A DNA stretch of 64,000 bases from Streptomyces tsukubensis (GTDB taxonomy: Bacteria; Actinomycetota; Actinomycetes; Streptomycetales; Streptomycetaceae), in assembly GCF_009296025.1 (NCBI RefSeq), contig NZ_CP045178.1:8551215-8615214 (forward strand), in the 5' to 3' direction. The stretch's first letter is position 1. Every line of letters begins with the position of its first letter. The position numbers were made by a program, and so were the translations under genes. The notes under the pieces are model-generated. The model saw only the letters and a list, made by a program, of their open reading frames with translations, was not told where the DNA came from and did not search any database. Below, in pieces: positions 46,237 through 54,837 of this stretch.

Positions 46237-46565
46237 TGGAGATCCCCCTCAAGAACACCGTACGCGTGCACCACTTCCTACCGGGAATAGCCATCGGATT
46301 CGCCGTGGGCTGCACCGCGCTGCTCGTACGGCCCGGACGCCGGGAGCGGCTTTTGAGCCTGCCGCTCGGCGTCGGATTCGCCCTGATCACCGACGAGGTG
46401 CGTCTCCTTGTGGGTCTCAACGACCCGTACTGGGGTCGCGGCGAACGCTTCGCGCACGCACAGGGCGCGGTCGCGACGCTGGCTGCTCTGGGCATCGGCG
46501 CCGATGTCGTGCGCCGTGGCCACCCTGAGCCACACCGATCCGTCCGGGGCGCCGACCGGTGTTGA
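46236..46565 (+). CDS. C-terminal part of an integral membrane protein (split gene)
   Basis: A 109-residue frame with two or three membrane segments (HHFLPGIAIGFAVGCTALLV, LLSLPLGVGFALITDEVRLL, QGAVATLAALGIGADVV) and the motif DPYWGRGERFAHAQGA between them. HHFLPGIAIGFA and the NDPYWG phrase continue the family begun in the preceding frame. It is read from an ATG that overlaps the previous stop. Alone it could still insert in the membrane. I cannot assign a role. Confidence 0.55.
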   Translation: MEIPLKNTVRVHHFLPGIAIGFAVGCTALLVRPGRRERLLSLPLGVGFALITDEVRLLVGLNDPYWGRGERFAHAQGAVATLAALGIGADVVRRGHPEPHRSVRGADRC

Positions 46566-46994
46566 GGAAACACGACAGCACCTTGCCGGCCTGGGACGAC
46601 GCACCTTTGTGAGACAAGAGCTGTCGGTTGGATGGAAGAAGGAGCTGATCGAGCGCTGGGAGGCCACACGCAAGGATGGCGCACCGCCGCTTCCGCCCAG
46701 CCCGTCCCCGGCCGGCTGTGGCCACTCGGCGGGGATGCGTGACCACCGGACCGCGTTCTTCGGAGGCAGTAGGAACACCGCAGCACGTCTGTCGCGCGAA
46801 CAGATCCGAGGTGGCGGAGAGACCCTGACGTACCCGCACGGGTCCCCGACACGTTTCATGGACGAGTCCGGGGGCTACCTGCATGTGGTGGTGTTCCCAC
46901 CGGCCAAGGCCGCCTGGGCGGGCAGGCAGCCTGATCGCACTGCTGGCGGTCACGTGGGCACCGGTCCGGGAATCGGAGAGAGAGCGAGTCGCGC
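46566..46994. other. Gene-free interval before the FUSC gene
   Basis: These 429 bp have only low-complexity frames. The upstream region of the FUSC exporter gene is at its right end. I see no palindrome or clear promoter. Confidence 0.4.
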
Positions 46995-48188
46995 ATGGTG
47001 GGTGGTGCGAGGGCCGGGCAAGGGACGCAGGGACGGTTCGCACGGACGGCACAGTGGTGGGCGTGGGCCTTGCGCTACGCGGGTTCCGAGCGGCATGCCC
47101 TGATCCTGATCGGCAAAAGCACCCTGGCGGCCACAATCGCCTGGATGATCTCCTTCTACGCCCTCGACGCGCAGTCGCCGGCGTTCGCGCCGTTCTCCGC
47201 GGTGACGATCATGTACGTCACCGTCTACCAGTCCGTGACGCAATCCCTGCGTTACGTGGGCGCGGTCACCGCTGGCGTGGCCGTTCAGGCGGTGCTGGGC
47301 TTCCTCACAGGTTCCGACCTGCTGACCTTTGCCCTGGTGGCGGTGATCACTCTGTCCATAGGGCGCTCGCGGGTACTGGGCGCACAAGGACCGCAGGTGG
47401 CCACCGCCGCGTTCTTCGCGTTCTCCACGTACACCAGCGCCACCGACGATATGACCCGCGTCAGCCAGCTCGGGCAGATCGTGCTGCTTGTCCTCATCGG
47501 CTGCGCTGTCGGCACGTCAGTCAACATCATCATCGTCCCGCCGATGCGCTACCGCAGCGCTGAATACAGCATCCGCGCCCTCGCCCGCGCACTCTACGAA
47601 CTGACCTGTGACATGCCCCCCGTCCTGCGCGCCGGCACCCTGGACGCGGACACCACCACGCGGTGGCGCGAGCACGCTGCCCGGACGGGGAATCTGATCG
47701 CCCAGGCCCGGGTCGGCCTGAACACCGCCAAGGAGAGCGTCCACTACAACCCCCGGCGGCTGCTGCGGCGCAACCGCGGCCGGCTCGGGTTCCAGAGGTT
47801 CGAGTCGGTGCTCGACGCCCTGGAACGCACACTCGCCCAACTGGCCTCTCTGACACGCAGTCTCGACCAGTGGCGGAAAGAGGAGAACGACTACCGCTAC
47901 CTCCACTTCCTGGACCGCTACGCGGCCTTCCTCGAAGCCGTCTCGGAGATCGCCCTCGCACTGAGCACCCTGGACGAGACGACCCTGCCCCAGCAGACGG
48001 AGCGGCTCGCCGGTCTCGCCGACGGCGCCCAGGAGCGACGCCACGAACTCGTCGACGAAGCCAAGGCCCAGGCGCTCCCTCTGGCCGACCCCACCAGGCC
48101 CTACGGTGTCCTGGTCATCGAAGCCGCACGTCTTATGGAGGAGGTCCAGTACACCAGCGACACCCTCCACAAGGTGGCCGACGCGTGA
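46995..48188 (+). CDS. FUSC/aromatic acid exporter-like membrane protein
   Basis: A 397-residue inner-membrane protein. Residues about 35-190 contain roughly six membrane segments (LAATIAWMISFYALDAQSPA, FAPFSAVTIMYVTVYQSVTQ, VGAVTAGVAVQAVLGFLTG, ALVAVITLSIG, LVLIGCAVGTSVNIIIVPPM). The C-terminal half is a soluble coiled-coil domain (LDALERTLAQLASLTRSLDQ). This is the layout of the FUSC/ArAE (DUF939-like) family, whose members export aromatic or other organic acids. The substrate here is unknown. An ATG at 46995 with GGAGAG upstream is the start. It appears monocistronic. Confidence 0.85.
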   Translation: MVGGARAGQGTQGRFARTAQWWAWALRYAGSERHALILIGKSTLAATIAWMISFYALDAQSPAFAPFSAVTIMYVTVYQSVTQSLRYVGAVTAGVAVQAVLGFLTGSDLLTFALVAVITLSIGRSRVLGAQGPQVATAAFFAFSTYTSATDDMTRVSQLGQIVLLVLIGCAVGTSVNIIIVPPMRYRSAEYSIRALARALYELTCDMPPVLRAGTLDADTTTRWREHAARTGNLIAQARVGLNTAKESVHYNPRRLLRRNRGRLGFQRFESVLDALERTLAQLASLTRSLDQWRKEENDYRYLHFLDRYAAFLEAVSEIALALSTLDETTLPQQTERLAGLADGAQERRHELVDEAKAQALPLADPTRPYGVLVIEAARLMEEVQYTSDTLHKVADA

Positions 48189-48339
48189 CCGGCCTCTCCA
48201 GGTCGAACGGGCACAGCTCACGAAGCGGGGACTGGCCGGAACACTCACGGGTCCGGTCAACGCCACGTCAGGGATGCCCCGTTGCCACCTGGCCTCGCTC
48301 AAGTGCTCCAGCACACGGCGGCCTCCGACGGCACCTGGC

Positions 48340-48507
48340 AGGGGCGTCGCGCGACAACCCCGGCTGCTTCGGCAGTACCTCCCCAAGGGCGCCGACCTCC
48401 GCCCGTTCAGCCAGGCCGACCTGGACACCTTCGCTCACGAACTCAACCACCGTTCGCGCAAGGCCCACGGCTACCGCCCCCGGCCCAGGTCCACGCTGAC
48501 CTGTTGA
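48340..48507 (+). pseudogene. C-terminal remnant of an IS30 family transposase
   Basis: The frame ending at 48507 reads LLRQYLPKGADLRPFSQADL, then DTFAHELNHRSRKAHGYRP. This is the end of the IS30 integrase domain, where intact copies have NTNGLLRQYLPKGTDL and ELNNRPRK. Just upstream, in other frames, TWQG and SRDN recall the preceding WQRGSNEN-like segment. The rest of the transposase and both inverted repeats are absent. It is a fossil of an insertion between the FUSC and EF-hand genes. Confidence 0.7.
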
Positions 48508-48713
48508 ACAGCGGTGGCACATCGGCCACTTGAGCGCGCCAGGCCTGAGCAGCCAGCGCAAAGCCCCCAGGGGAGCAACTGGGCGCAACGTTTCTGCTTA
48601 GCCCAGTCGAGTGACGGTTTCCGGGTTGGTTGGATTGCGGCTTCGGGTTGCTCCTAGTGTCCGGAACGCCGCCGCGTATCCGGCGCGGACTGGGGAATCG
48701 AGGGAGAACCGCA

Positions 48714-49265
48714 ATGACGAGTGCAGTGAAGAGTCAGAAGTTCAACACCCTCTTCGACTGGTTCGACCAGGACCGGGACGGGCAGCTCACCCAGGGCGAC
48801 ATGCAGGCGATGGCGGGGCTGTTCGCGGCACTGGCCCAGGGCGAGCGCGAAAGCGCCACAGCGATGCGCGACGCGTTCGAGCGGTGGTGGCAGTTGCTCC
48901 TCACGCACGGAGACACCGACGGGGACGGCCGGGTCTCCCGCGATGAGTTCATTGCCGCGATGGAGGCCAACGTCACGTCCCCCGAGAACTTCGGCAGCGC
49001 GGTGCTCGCCATCGCCGACGCGACGATGCAAGCGCTGGACACGGACGGAGACGGGGTTCTGAGCCGGGAAGAGTACGTGAGCATGGCGAGCCGGCTGAGT
49101 GTCTCGCCGGTCAACTCCGCGGCGGGGTTCCAGAAACTCGACCGGGACGGTGACGGGGTGATCAGTCATGAGGAGTACCGGACGGCGCTCTCGGAGTTCT
49201 TCCTCAGCGCCGACCTCGACGCTCCGGGCAACTGGTTGCTCGGTCCGATCGACTCGGCTGCCTGA
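48714..49265 (+). CDS. EF-hand calcium-binding protein
   Basis: A 183-residue calmodulin-like protein with four EF-hand loops at residues 18-29 (DQDRDGQLTQGD), 67-78 (DTDGDGRVSRDE), 109-120 (DTDGDGVLSREE) and 143-154 (DRDGDGVISHEE). All have Asp/Asn at positions 1, 3 and 5 and Gly at 6. The first has Asp instead of Glu at position 12, which usually weakens Ca2+ binding. There is no signal peptide, so it is cytosolic. It resembles the calerythrin-type proteins of actinomycetes, probably a Ca2+ sensor or buffer. AGGGAG precedes the ATG. Confidence 0.92.
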   Translation: MTSAVKSQKFNTLFDWFDQDRDGQLTQGDMQAMAGLFAALAQGERESATAMRDAFERWWQLLLTHGDTDGDGRVSRDEFIAAMEANVTSPENFGSAVLAIADATMQALDTDGDGVLSREEYVSMASRLSVSPVNSAAGFQKLDRDGDGVISHEEYRTALSEFFLSADLDAPGNWLLGPIDSAA

Positions 49266-49618
49266 CCTCGCCTGTCGGCAGCCGTCGGGAAGTGTGGCGA
49301 AGGCGTCTGTTCGTTGACGGGGCGCGGGCCGGGCGGAGTAAGGGCTGAAGCGAGATGCCCCCTGGGCCACCGGGCCGGAAGGGGACAGGCCATGGCCGCC
49401 CGGCTGCTCGGCCAGAGCCGAAGGGCAACATCGCGGCACCCTAGGCGGGTGCCCCGGCCGCGCGAGGCGTCCGCCGGGGCGACGGGGCGGGCGGGCGTGA
49501 CGGTCCGAAGCCTCTCGGGAGACGCCCGCACGGGCGCCCCTCACGAAACGTCCACGCGAACGCGCGAAGAGAAGAGCGATCCCCCTCAACCGGCGAATCG
49601 CTCCAGGGAAGGAGCTGC
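49266..49618. other. Gene-free interval before the cyclodipeptide cluster
   Basis: These 353 bp carry no credible frame. The promoter of the cyclodipeptide operon is expected here. AGGGAAGGAG at its end is the ribosome site of the first gene. Confidence 0.45.
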
Positions 49619-50302
49619 GTGCGTATGTTCACTCTCTCTCCGCTGCCGGGGGGTGAAACGTTCTTTCCTGACCGGTGCGGGCATGCCCTGATCGGGCTGA
49701 GCCCCTGGAACGGCCGGTACAGCCGCCGTTACATCGAGGCGCTGGTGACGTGGGCACACTCGCGTTTTCCGAGAATCGACGTCTTCACCCCGGGGTACGA
49801 GGCGGCGCACACCCTGGTCGCCGCCGGCTTTCCCGTCGGCGAGGCGGTGCATCGCGCACGGCGGGCGAACACTCAACTGCGCAACCCGGCACTGCGTGCG
49901 CTGCGGAACGCAGGAGTCACCGAACCGCAGACCCACGTACACACCTGGACGCAGTTGCACGCCCGGCCTGCGTACACCGGAGCACGCCACAGGGTCCAAC
50001 GCGCCTATGCCTCCGACCCTGTGGTCAGACGGGCCTGCCGGGACACCGCGCGCGAGGCGGTGCGCGGGGCGGGGCAGCGTGAGCCGGACGAGTCCGCGAT
50101 CGACCTGGCCGTGAGCTACGCCCTGGCCGAACTTCCGCTCGTGACCGAAGGGCCAGACATCTTCGGAGTCCCCTCGTCGGCATTCCTCTACCACCGCGAC
50201 ATGGCATTGATCCGTCCCCTGATCAGCGGCGAGAGCAAGTCTCTCGTTCCGCACGCCGGGCAGAGGTACGCGATCGCCACCTGGGAGGCCGAGACAGCGT
50301 GA
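49619..50302 (+). CDS. tRNA-dependent cyclodipeptide synthase (NYH subfamily)
   Basis: A 227-residue CDPS, which uses two aminoacyl-tRNAs to make a cyclodipeptide. The catalytic serine is Ser28 in HALIGLSPWNGRYSRRYIEA. FTPGYEAAHTLVAAGFPVGEAVHRARR follows in the expected place. Tyr167 and Glu171 in SYALAELPLV match Tyr178 and Glu182 of AlbC. Asn31 together with Tyr191-His192 in FLYHRDM places it in the NYH subfamily. GTG at 49619 is only 4 bp after AAGGAG, and an ATG at 49625 is 10 bp after it, so the start is ambiguous. The amino acids used cannot be deduced reliably. It heads a three-gene operon. Confidence 0.92.
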   Translation: MRMFTLSPLPGGETFFPDRCGHALIGLSPWNGRYSRRYIEALVTWAHSRFPRIDVFTPGYEAAHTLVAAGFPVGEAVHRARRANTQLRNPALRALRNAGVTEPQTHVHTWTQLHARPAYTGARHRVQRAYASDPVVRRACRDTAREAVRGAGQREPDESAIDLAVSYALAELPLVTEGPDIFGVPSSAFLYHRDMALIRPLISGESKSLVPHAGQRYAIATWEAETA

Positions 50303-51522
50303 GCGTCCCGGACCAGAGCAACCCGCGCATCGAGCAGGACCTTCCGCTGCCCTACCCCTTTCCGCTGGGGGACCTGGGCAAGCTGCCGCCATTGATCCAG
50401 TGGGCACAGAAGTCCCGGCCGGTGTGTCCGGTGCTGATGCCCAGCGGAAGCCGTGTCTGGATGCTGACCCGTAAGAACGACATCGCCGCTGTGTTCGCCG
50501 ACCCACGTTTCTCCCGCAACCTCCTGGCCCCCGGCAGCCCCCGTATCTCGGGCGACGACGTGACCGCCGTCGGGCGCGGACTGTTCAACCTCGATCCGCC
50601 CGACCACACCCGCGTCAAGCAGGTCATCAGCCCGTACTTCACCCGTCGGGCGACGCAGACGTACCTCCCTCTGATCTGTGAACGGGCCCACGCCCTGCTG
50701 GACACGATGGCGGCTGGGCCGAACCCGACCGACCTCGTCACCGCCTACGCGGCCCGGCTCCAGCTCACGGTGATGCGCGGGGTCCTGGGCGTTCCTCCCG
50801 AGCTCTATGACACATACGAACAACTGTTCCCGACCGGCGCCAGTATCAGCGCGGGACCGGAGGCGACCGGGAACGAGACCCAGGAGATCCAGCGGTTCGT
50901 GGCAGAGGTCATCGCGGCGCGACGTCGCGGACCGTTACTCGATGATCCGCTCGGCGCCCTCCTGCGGGCCGTCGACGCAGGCGTCATCAGCGAGGAGGAG
51001 ATGGCGGGCACGGCCTTCGTGCTGTTCTTCACCGGCTCGGACGCGGTCGTCGCACCCACCACCACCGGATCGATGATCCTCATGCTCCACCGCAAGCAGC
51101 TCAGGGAATGCCTCGACGATCCCGAGCTGTGGCCTCGCGCGGCCGAGGAAGTACTGCGCTACTACCACAACGGCGTCCTGGGCTTCCCCCTCGTCGCCAC
51201 CGAGGACGTGGAACTGCACGGCCAGGTCGTCCGCCGGGGCGAGGCCGTCGTCGCCTCCATGCAGGCCGCCACCTGGGACCCCGAACACGTCAAGAACCCG
51301 GAGAAGTTCAACATCCACCGGAGCGCCGACGCCGCAGCGACCTTCGGTGCCGGACCCCACTACTGCCTGGGTTCCCAGTTCGCCCGCGGCTACCTCCACG
51401 CAGCGCTGCGCGCCTTGTTCGAACGCTTCCCCACGTTGTACCTGGCTGTCGACGAGCACCACGTGCCCTGGCGCAACGACGTCATCTTCGTACGCCCCGT
51501 CTGTCTGCCCGTCGCCTGGTAG
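50299..51522 (+). CDS. Cytochrome P450 tailoring a cyclodipeptide
   Basis: A 407-residue bacterial class I P450. ExxR is in EEVLR (Glu284, Arg287) and the haem loop is FGAGPHYCLGSQFAR with Cys356. LDPPDHTRVKQVISPYFTRR is the conserved C-helix. The I-helix reads FFTGSDAVVAPT, so the usual acid is Asp248 but the alcohol position is Ala249. GTGA overlap with the CDPS gene shows a linked function. P450s of this type, found beside CDPS genes, dehydrogenate, hydroxylate or couple diketopiperazines. No ferredoxin is encoded nearby. Confidence 0.92.
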   Translation: MSVPDQSNPRIEQDLPLPYPFPLGDLGKLPPLIQWAQKSRPVCPVLMPSGSRVWMLTRKNDIAAVFADPRFSRNLLAPGSPRISGDDVTAVGRGLFNLDPPDHTRVKQVISPYFTRRATQTYLPLICERAHALLDTMAAGPNPTDLVTAYAARLQLTVMRGVLGVPPELYDTYEQLFPTGASISAGPEATGNETQEIQRFVAEVIAARRRGPLLDDPLGALLRAVDAGVISEEEMAGTAFVLFFTGSDAVVAPTTTGSMILMLHRKQLRECLDDPELWPRAAEEVLRYYHNGVLGFPLVATEDVELHGQVVRRGEAVVASMQAATWDPEHVKNPEKFNIHRSADAAATFGAGPHYCLGSQFARGYLHAALRALFERFPTLYLAVDEHHVPWRNDVIFVRPVCLPVAW

Positions 51523-51555
51523 AAGAGAACCACCCATGGCAGGAGAGAACCAACC

Positions 51556-52299
51556 ATGCCCGGACACGCCTTCGATCAAGCCGCCGAGCTGTACGGCGCC
51601 AGCGAGGCAGGGCTGCCCTTCCGCCGGCACATCGAGATCCCCTCGGTCCTCGCCGCCCTCGGCGACCTCCGGGGCAAGCGTGTGGTCGACCTCGGCTGCG
51701 GCGCGGGGCTGTACGCGCGCCTCGTGGCCCGCGGCGGAGCCAGCGTCGTGGCAGGACTGGACCAGTCCCCGGGAATGATCGCGCATGCCCACCAGCGTGA
51801 CCGTCGCGAAGCATCCGGCATCACCTACCTCCTGCACGACATCTCCCAGCCACCCCCGCTGCCTCCCCAGAGCTTCGACGCCGTGGTCTGCGTCTACGTC
51901 CTGCCCTACGCCTCCACCCAGCGGCAGCTCACGGACATCTGCCGCACTGCTCGAACGCTCCTCGCCCCAGGAGGCCGATTTGTCACAGCCACCCTCAACC
52001 CCGACTTCGCCACCGCCCACGACTACTACCGCCCCTACGGCTTCACCCTCACCCCGGGCGACCATGAGAGCCCGGAACCACCGGAGGGCCACCCGGTCGA
52101 GCTGAACACCTGGATCGACGCGAACACCTTCACCGCCACAGCCCGCCGGTGGTCCCGCCATGCCCACCGGCAAGCCCTCCACGATGCCGGGTTCACCGAG
52201 GTCACCTGGCACGCGCCCACCCTCCACGACACCCCCACCGACACACACTGGACGGACTACCTCACCAGCCCCCACACCCTGATCGTCAACGCTCGCTGA
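51556..52299 (+). CDS. SAM-dependent methyltransferase of the cyclodipeptide cluster
   Basis: A 247-residue class I methyltransferase. Motif I is VVDLGCGAGLYARLVA, the acidic loop is GLDQSPGMI, and the post-I region is SFDAVVCVYVLPYA. LLAPGGRFVTATLNP is motif III. The ATG at 51556 follows AGGAGA. It lies 33 bp after the P450 stop in the same direction, so it should methylate the diketopiperazine at N or O. The CDPS - P450 - methyltransferase triad is a minimal but complete pathway layout. Target atom unknown. Confidence 0.9.
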   Translation: MPGHAFDQAAELYGASEAGLPFRRHIEIPSVLAALGDLRGKRVVDLGCGAGLYARLVARGGASVVAGLDQSPGMIAHAHQRDRREASGITYLLHDISQPPPLPPQSFDAVVCVYVLPYASTQRQLTDICRTARTLLAPGGRFVTATLNPDFATAHDYYRPYGFTLTPGDHESPEPPEGHPVELNTWIDANTFTATARRWSRHAHRQALHDAGFTEVTWHAPTLHDTPTDTHWTDYLTSPHTLIVNAR

Positions 52300-53072
52300 C
52301 GCCGTCCATCCAGGTACGCGCACCTGTACCGCCCGGTTCGAAGGCGGAGTCGGTCCCTTCGGCCCGCTCCGAGCTCCTGACCCACGCTGTCGGCCACCAG
52401 CCGCCCAGTGACCGCCTCTGCTGCGAGCGTTGAGCCCCCAAGCATCACGGGAGCCCCATACCAACCGGGTGCGGGGCTCCCGTTCTTCCTCAACACCGAC
52501 TCCCTCATCTCCGGGGCGCTCAACCATCCGCCGGGAGGAAGTCGACAAACAACCGACGGTCCGGTGCGCTGCCCCGGCGTCGGGACGAGGCCACCGCACC
52601 TCCAACCGTCGCGACCACCAACCCGGTGAACCCATGCGGTCACAGCACCAGCGATGCCATGGGAAAGCGGGCGGCCGGACAGCGGAAGAGACAGCAGCCC
52701 AGGTCACCGAGTCATCCTGCTGCCGTGCGGTGCCGTGCGGTGCCGTCGTAGGTCGCTTCGCCGTCGGGCCGGCCGGGCCCAGGAGCTGGCGGCCACAGTC
52801 GACGGCACACGCGGCTCAGTCCGATGATCACCCTTTCGGTGGCCCTCCGGCGGGGCGATCGAGTGAGGGCGCACGGTCGCGGGCCTCCCGAGTCGGTCAG
52901 ATCAGCCCTGGGCTACGGGCTTGGCGTGGGCAACACGCCGGTCGAGTTGAGCCGTTCGGGTGGTTTCCGGCTCGCTTTTCCTTCCGAGCGGCCGGTGTCT
53001 CGCAGTGAGTCCCTAGCCTCCTGAATGGGACACACATCTCGTAGTGGACAGATTCCTTGGGAGGAATGCACC
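52300..53072. other. Intergenic region after the cyclodipeptide operon
   Basis: 773 bp containing the terminator described separately at 52448-52482. The rest has no supportable gene. The final 100 bp probably carry the promoter of the secreted-protein gene. Confidence 0.45.
52448..52482 (+). terminator. Hairpin terminator of the cyclodipeptide operon
   Basis: CGGGAGCCCC (52448-52457) pairs exactly with GGGGCTCCCG (52473-52482) across a 15-bp loop, followed by TTCTTCCT. The 10-bp GC stem with a following pyrimidine run about 150 bp after the methyltransferase stop is a good Rho-independent terminator. Confidence 0.75.
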
Positions 53073-53492
53073 ATGATTCATACAATCGGTCACCGGGTGA
53101 GCCGCGGGTTCTTCGTCGGCGCGGCCTCGGCCGCACTGCTCGTAGGCGGCGGCATCGGCGCTACGGCAACCGCCCACGCACCCGCCGCGTCGGCTGCCCA
53201 CGAGACAACCCTCGCCGCGAGCAACAACCTCCAGGTCAAGCCCAGCAAGATCGCGGTGCACAAGAACGTGGCCTACACCGGCAGCACTCCGGGGCTGAGC
53301 ACCGGCACCGAGGTACAGCTCCAGCAACTCATCGGGAAAAAATGGTTCGACGTCAACGGCAAGACCGCGAAGACCAGGGCCGACGGTACCTACGGGCCGA
53401 TTTACGACTCGTTCATGTACAAGGGCGAGAAGGTCATGCGCACGATCGCGGGCGGGGTCCCGTCCAATTCGGTCAACATCCTCGTCAGCTGA
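53073..53492 (+). CDS. Small secreted protein of unknown function
   Basis: A 139-residue protein with a Sec signal peptide. A basic start (MIHTIGHRVSRG) leads to the hydrophobic core FFVGAASAALLVGGGIGATA and probable cleavage after APAASA. The mature part (about 98 residues) reads NNLQVKPSKIAVHKNVAYTG, GTEVQLQQLIGKKWFDVNGK and RADGTYGPIYDSFMYKG. It looks like a small beta-sandwich, with no Cys. GGGAGG 8 bp before the ATG is a strong ribosome site. The spacing and codon use are those of a real gene. Role unknown. Confidence 0.75.
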   Translation: MIHTIGHRVSRGFFVGAASAALLVGGGIGATATAHAPAASAAHETTLAASNNLQVKPSKIAVHKNVAYTGSTPGLSTGTEVQLQQLIGKKWFDVNGKTAKTRADGTYGPIYDSFMYKGEKVMRTIAGGVPSNSVNILVS

Positions 53493-53629
53493 CCTCCCCA
53501 GGCCGGTGGACCGGCGGCGAGGACCCCTGCGGATCCCAAGGCTGCCCGCGCGCCCGGGATGCCCACTTCGCACGGCGACTCGCTCCATGAACATCCATCC
53601 CCGAATGGCCTGTGTGCCCGTGTGACGGG

Positions 53630-53870
53630 CCATTGGTCTTCAGGTGGTTGGGCTGTTCTGGTCTGGTGTTCCGTCTTTTGGGGTGGGATTCGGGACGGTT
53701 GGAGTGGTTGCGTTCGGGTGGGGTGGGTGTGGGCTGGTGGGTGTGTTCGGTTTGGGTGTTCGGGTGCTTGGCCTGCGGTTCGGTAGGTGTGTGGGATTGA
53801 TCTTGGGTGTTTCGTAGGTGTGGTGGCACGTCTAAAGGCGGCTGTGTTTTCTGTGGGCTTGGGGTTCTGG
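53630..53870. repeat. G/T-rich low-complexity stretch beside the transposition genes
   Basis: The top strand is strongly biased to G and T with repeated GGTGTTC, GGTTTGGGTG and GGGTGTT words. No coding frame is credible. It lies directly beyond the 3' end of the TniQ gene, where one end of a Tn7-like element would be expected, so diverged transposase-binding repeats are possible. I could not align it with the other side. Confidence 0.4.
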
Positions 53871-53880
53871 ATGATGCTGG

Positions 53881-54837
53881 TCAGTGGCGTGTGTGGGTGA
53901 GGAAGACGCGGAGGGGGTCGTTCGCGCTGGGGGCCAGATGGGCCAGGGCGAGTCGGCGGGCGATGAGGGTGAGGGCGCCGTTGGTGGTGTGGTGGTGCCC
54001 GCTCGGCAGGGTGGTGAGTACGCGGGCGAGGGCGACGGTTTCGGGGTAGGTGATCAGGCCGCGGGTTAGCAGGGCTGGGGAGGCGCTGCCTGTGGTGGTC
54101 ACGTGGGGGTTAGTCGCCCGGAGCTGGGTCAGGCGGGTGTGCCAGCGGTGGGTGAGGTGTTGCTGGTGGTCGTACCAGCGGGTGGTGATGGCGCGCGCTG
54201 TGATCCAGGCGGTGGCGGCGCGGGGATGCCGTAGCAGGCGCTGGTGGGCGTGGTGCGCGGCGGCGAGCTCGGGCACGTCTCGGGTGTGGACGGTGGAGGT
54301 GAGTCGTGGGTCGGGGGCGGCTTGGTGGTGGCGTGGGCATACCAGTTGGTGCGGCGGTGGGTGGATCCAGGCGGTGTCGGTGGCGTTGTGACTTCGGTGG
54401 CGGGTGCACAGCGTGCAGGCGCGGACGGGTTGTTGCCCGGCATCGAGTCGTTTCCAGTTCGCGGCCGCTTCGGTGTCGTGGGCGGTGTCGCTGAGAGGGA
54501 GATGGGGCAGGGCGCACGTCAGCTGGGGGAGCGCGGTGCGGGCCAGGACGGCGAGGCGCCGGGCAGCGCCCGGAGTGAGGATGAGTTCGGCTGTCGGTGG
54601 CGTGCCGTGGCGGTGGAGGGTGATGCCGGAGCCGTCGAGGAGCTGGGGGAGCGTCAGCTGGTAGGTGTCGGCGAGGCGTTGGGCGTATGAGGCGGTCGCT
54701 TCGCGGGGCAGTGGCCGTACGCGGAACACGCCCGGCGCGGCGAATGGGATCCGATGCCATGGCTCTGTGGTGACGACGCTGCGCTGTGCGGTGCCGGCCC
54801 CTGCCGCAGCGCGGGCCGCGGCGTCTGTCGGGCTCAC
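53881..54837 (-). CDS. tniQ: TniQ family transposition target-selection protein
   Basis: A 318-residue TniQ/TnsD-type protein. The N-terminal TniQ domain reads VFRVRPLPREATASYAQRLA with LLDGSGITLH. The zinc site is ACTLCTRHR plus LVCPRHHQAA. A His/Arg-rich C-terminal helical part follows. In Tn7-like and Tn5053-like elements this protein chooses the insertion site and contacts the AAA+ regulator. The GTG at 54837 overlaps the end of the regulator gene in GTGA. It is the last gene of the transposition operon. Confidence 0.85.
   Translation of the reverse strand: MSPTDAAARAAAGAGTAQRSVVTTEPWHRIPFAAPGVFRVRPLPREATASYAQRLADTYQLTLPQLLDGSGITLHRHGTPPTAELILTPGAARRLAVLARTALPQLTCALPHLPLSDTAHDTEAAANWKRLDAGQQPVRACTLCTRHRSHNATDTAWIHPPPHQLVCPRHHQAAPDPRLTSTVHTRDVPELAAAHHAHQRLLRHPRAATAWITARAITTRWYDHQQHLTHRWHTRLTQLRATNPHVTTTGSASPALLTRGLITYPETVALARVLTTLPSGHHHTTNGALTLIARRLALAHLAPSANDPLRVFLTHTRH

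Noticed and set aside
51108..51800. Forward frame across the P450-methyltransferase junction
   Set aside because: Arg/Pro-rich shadow of two well-supported genes.
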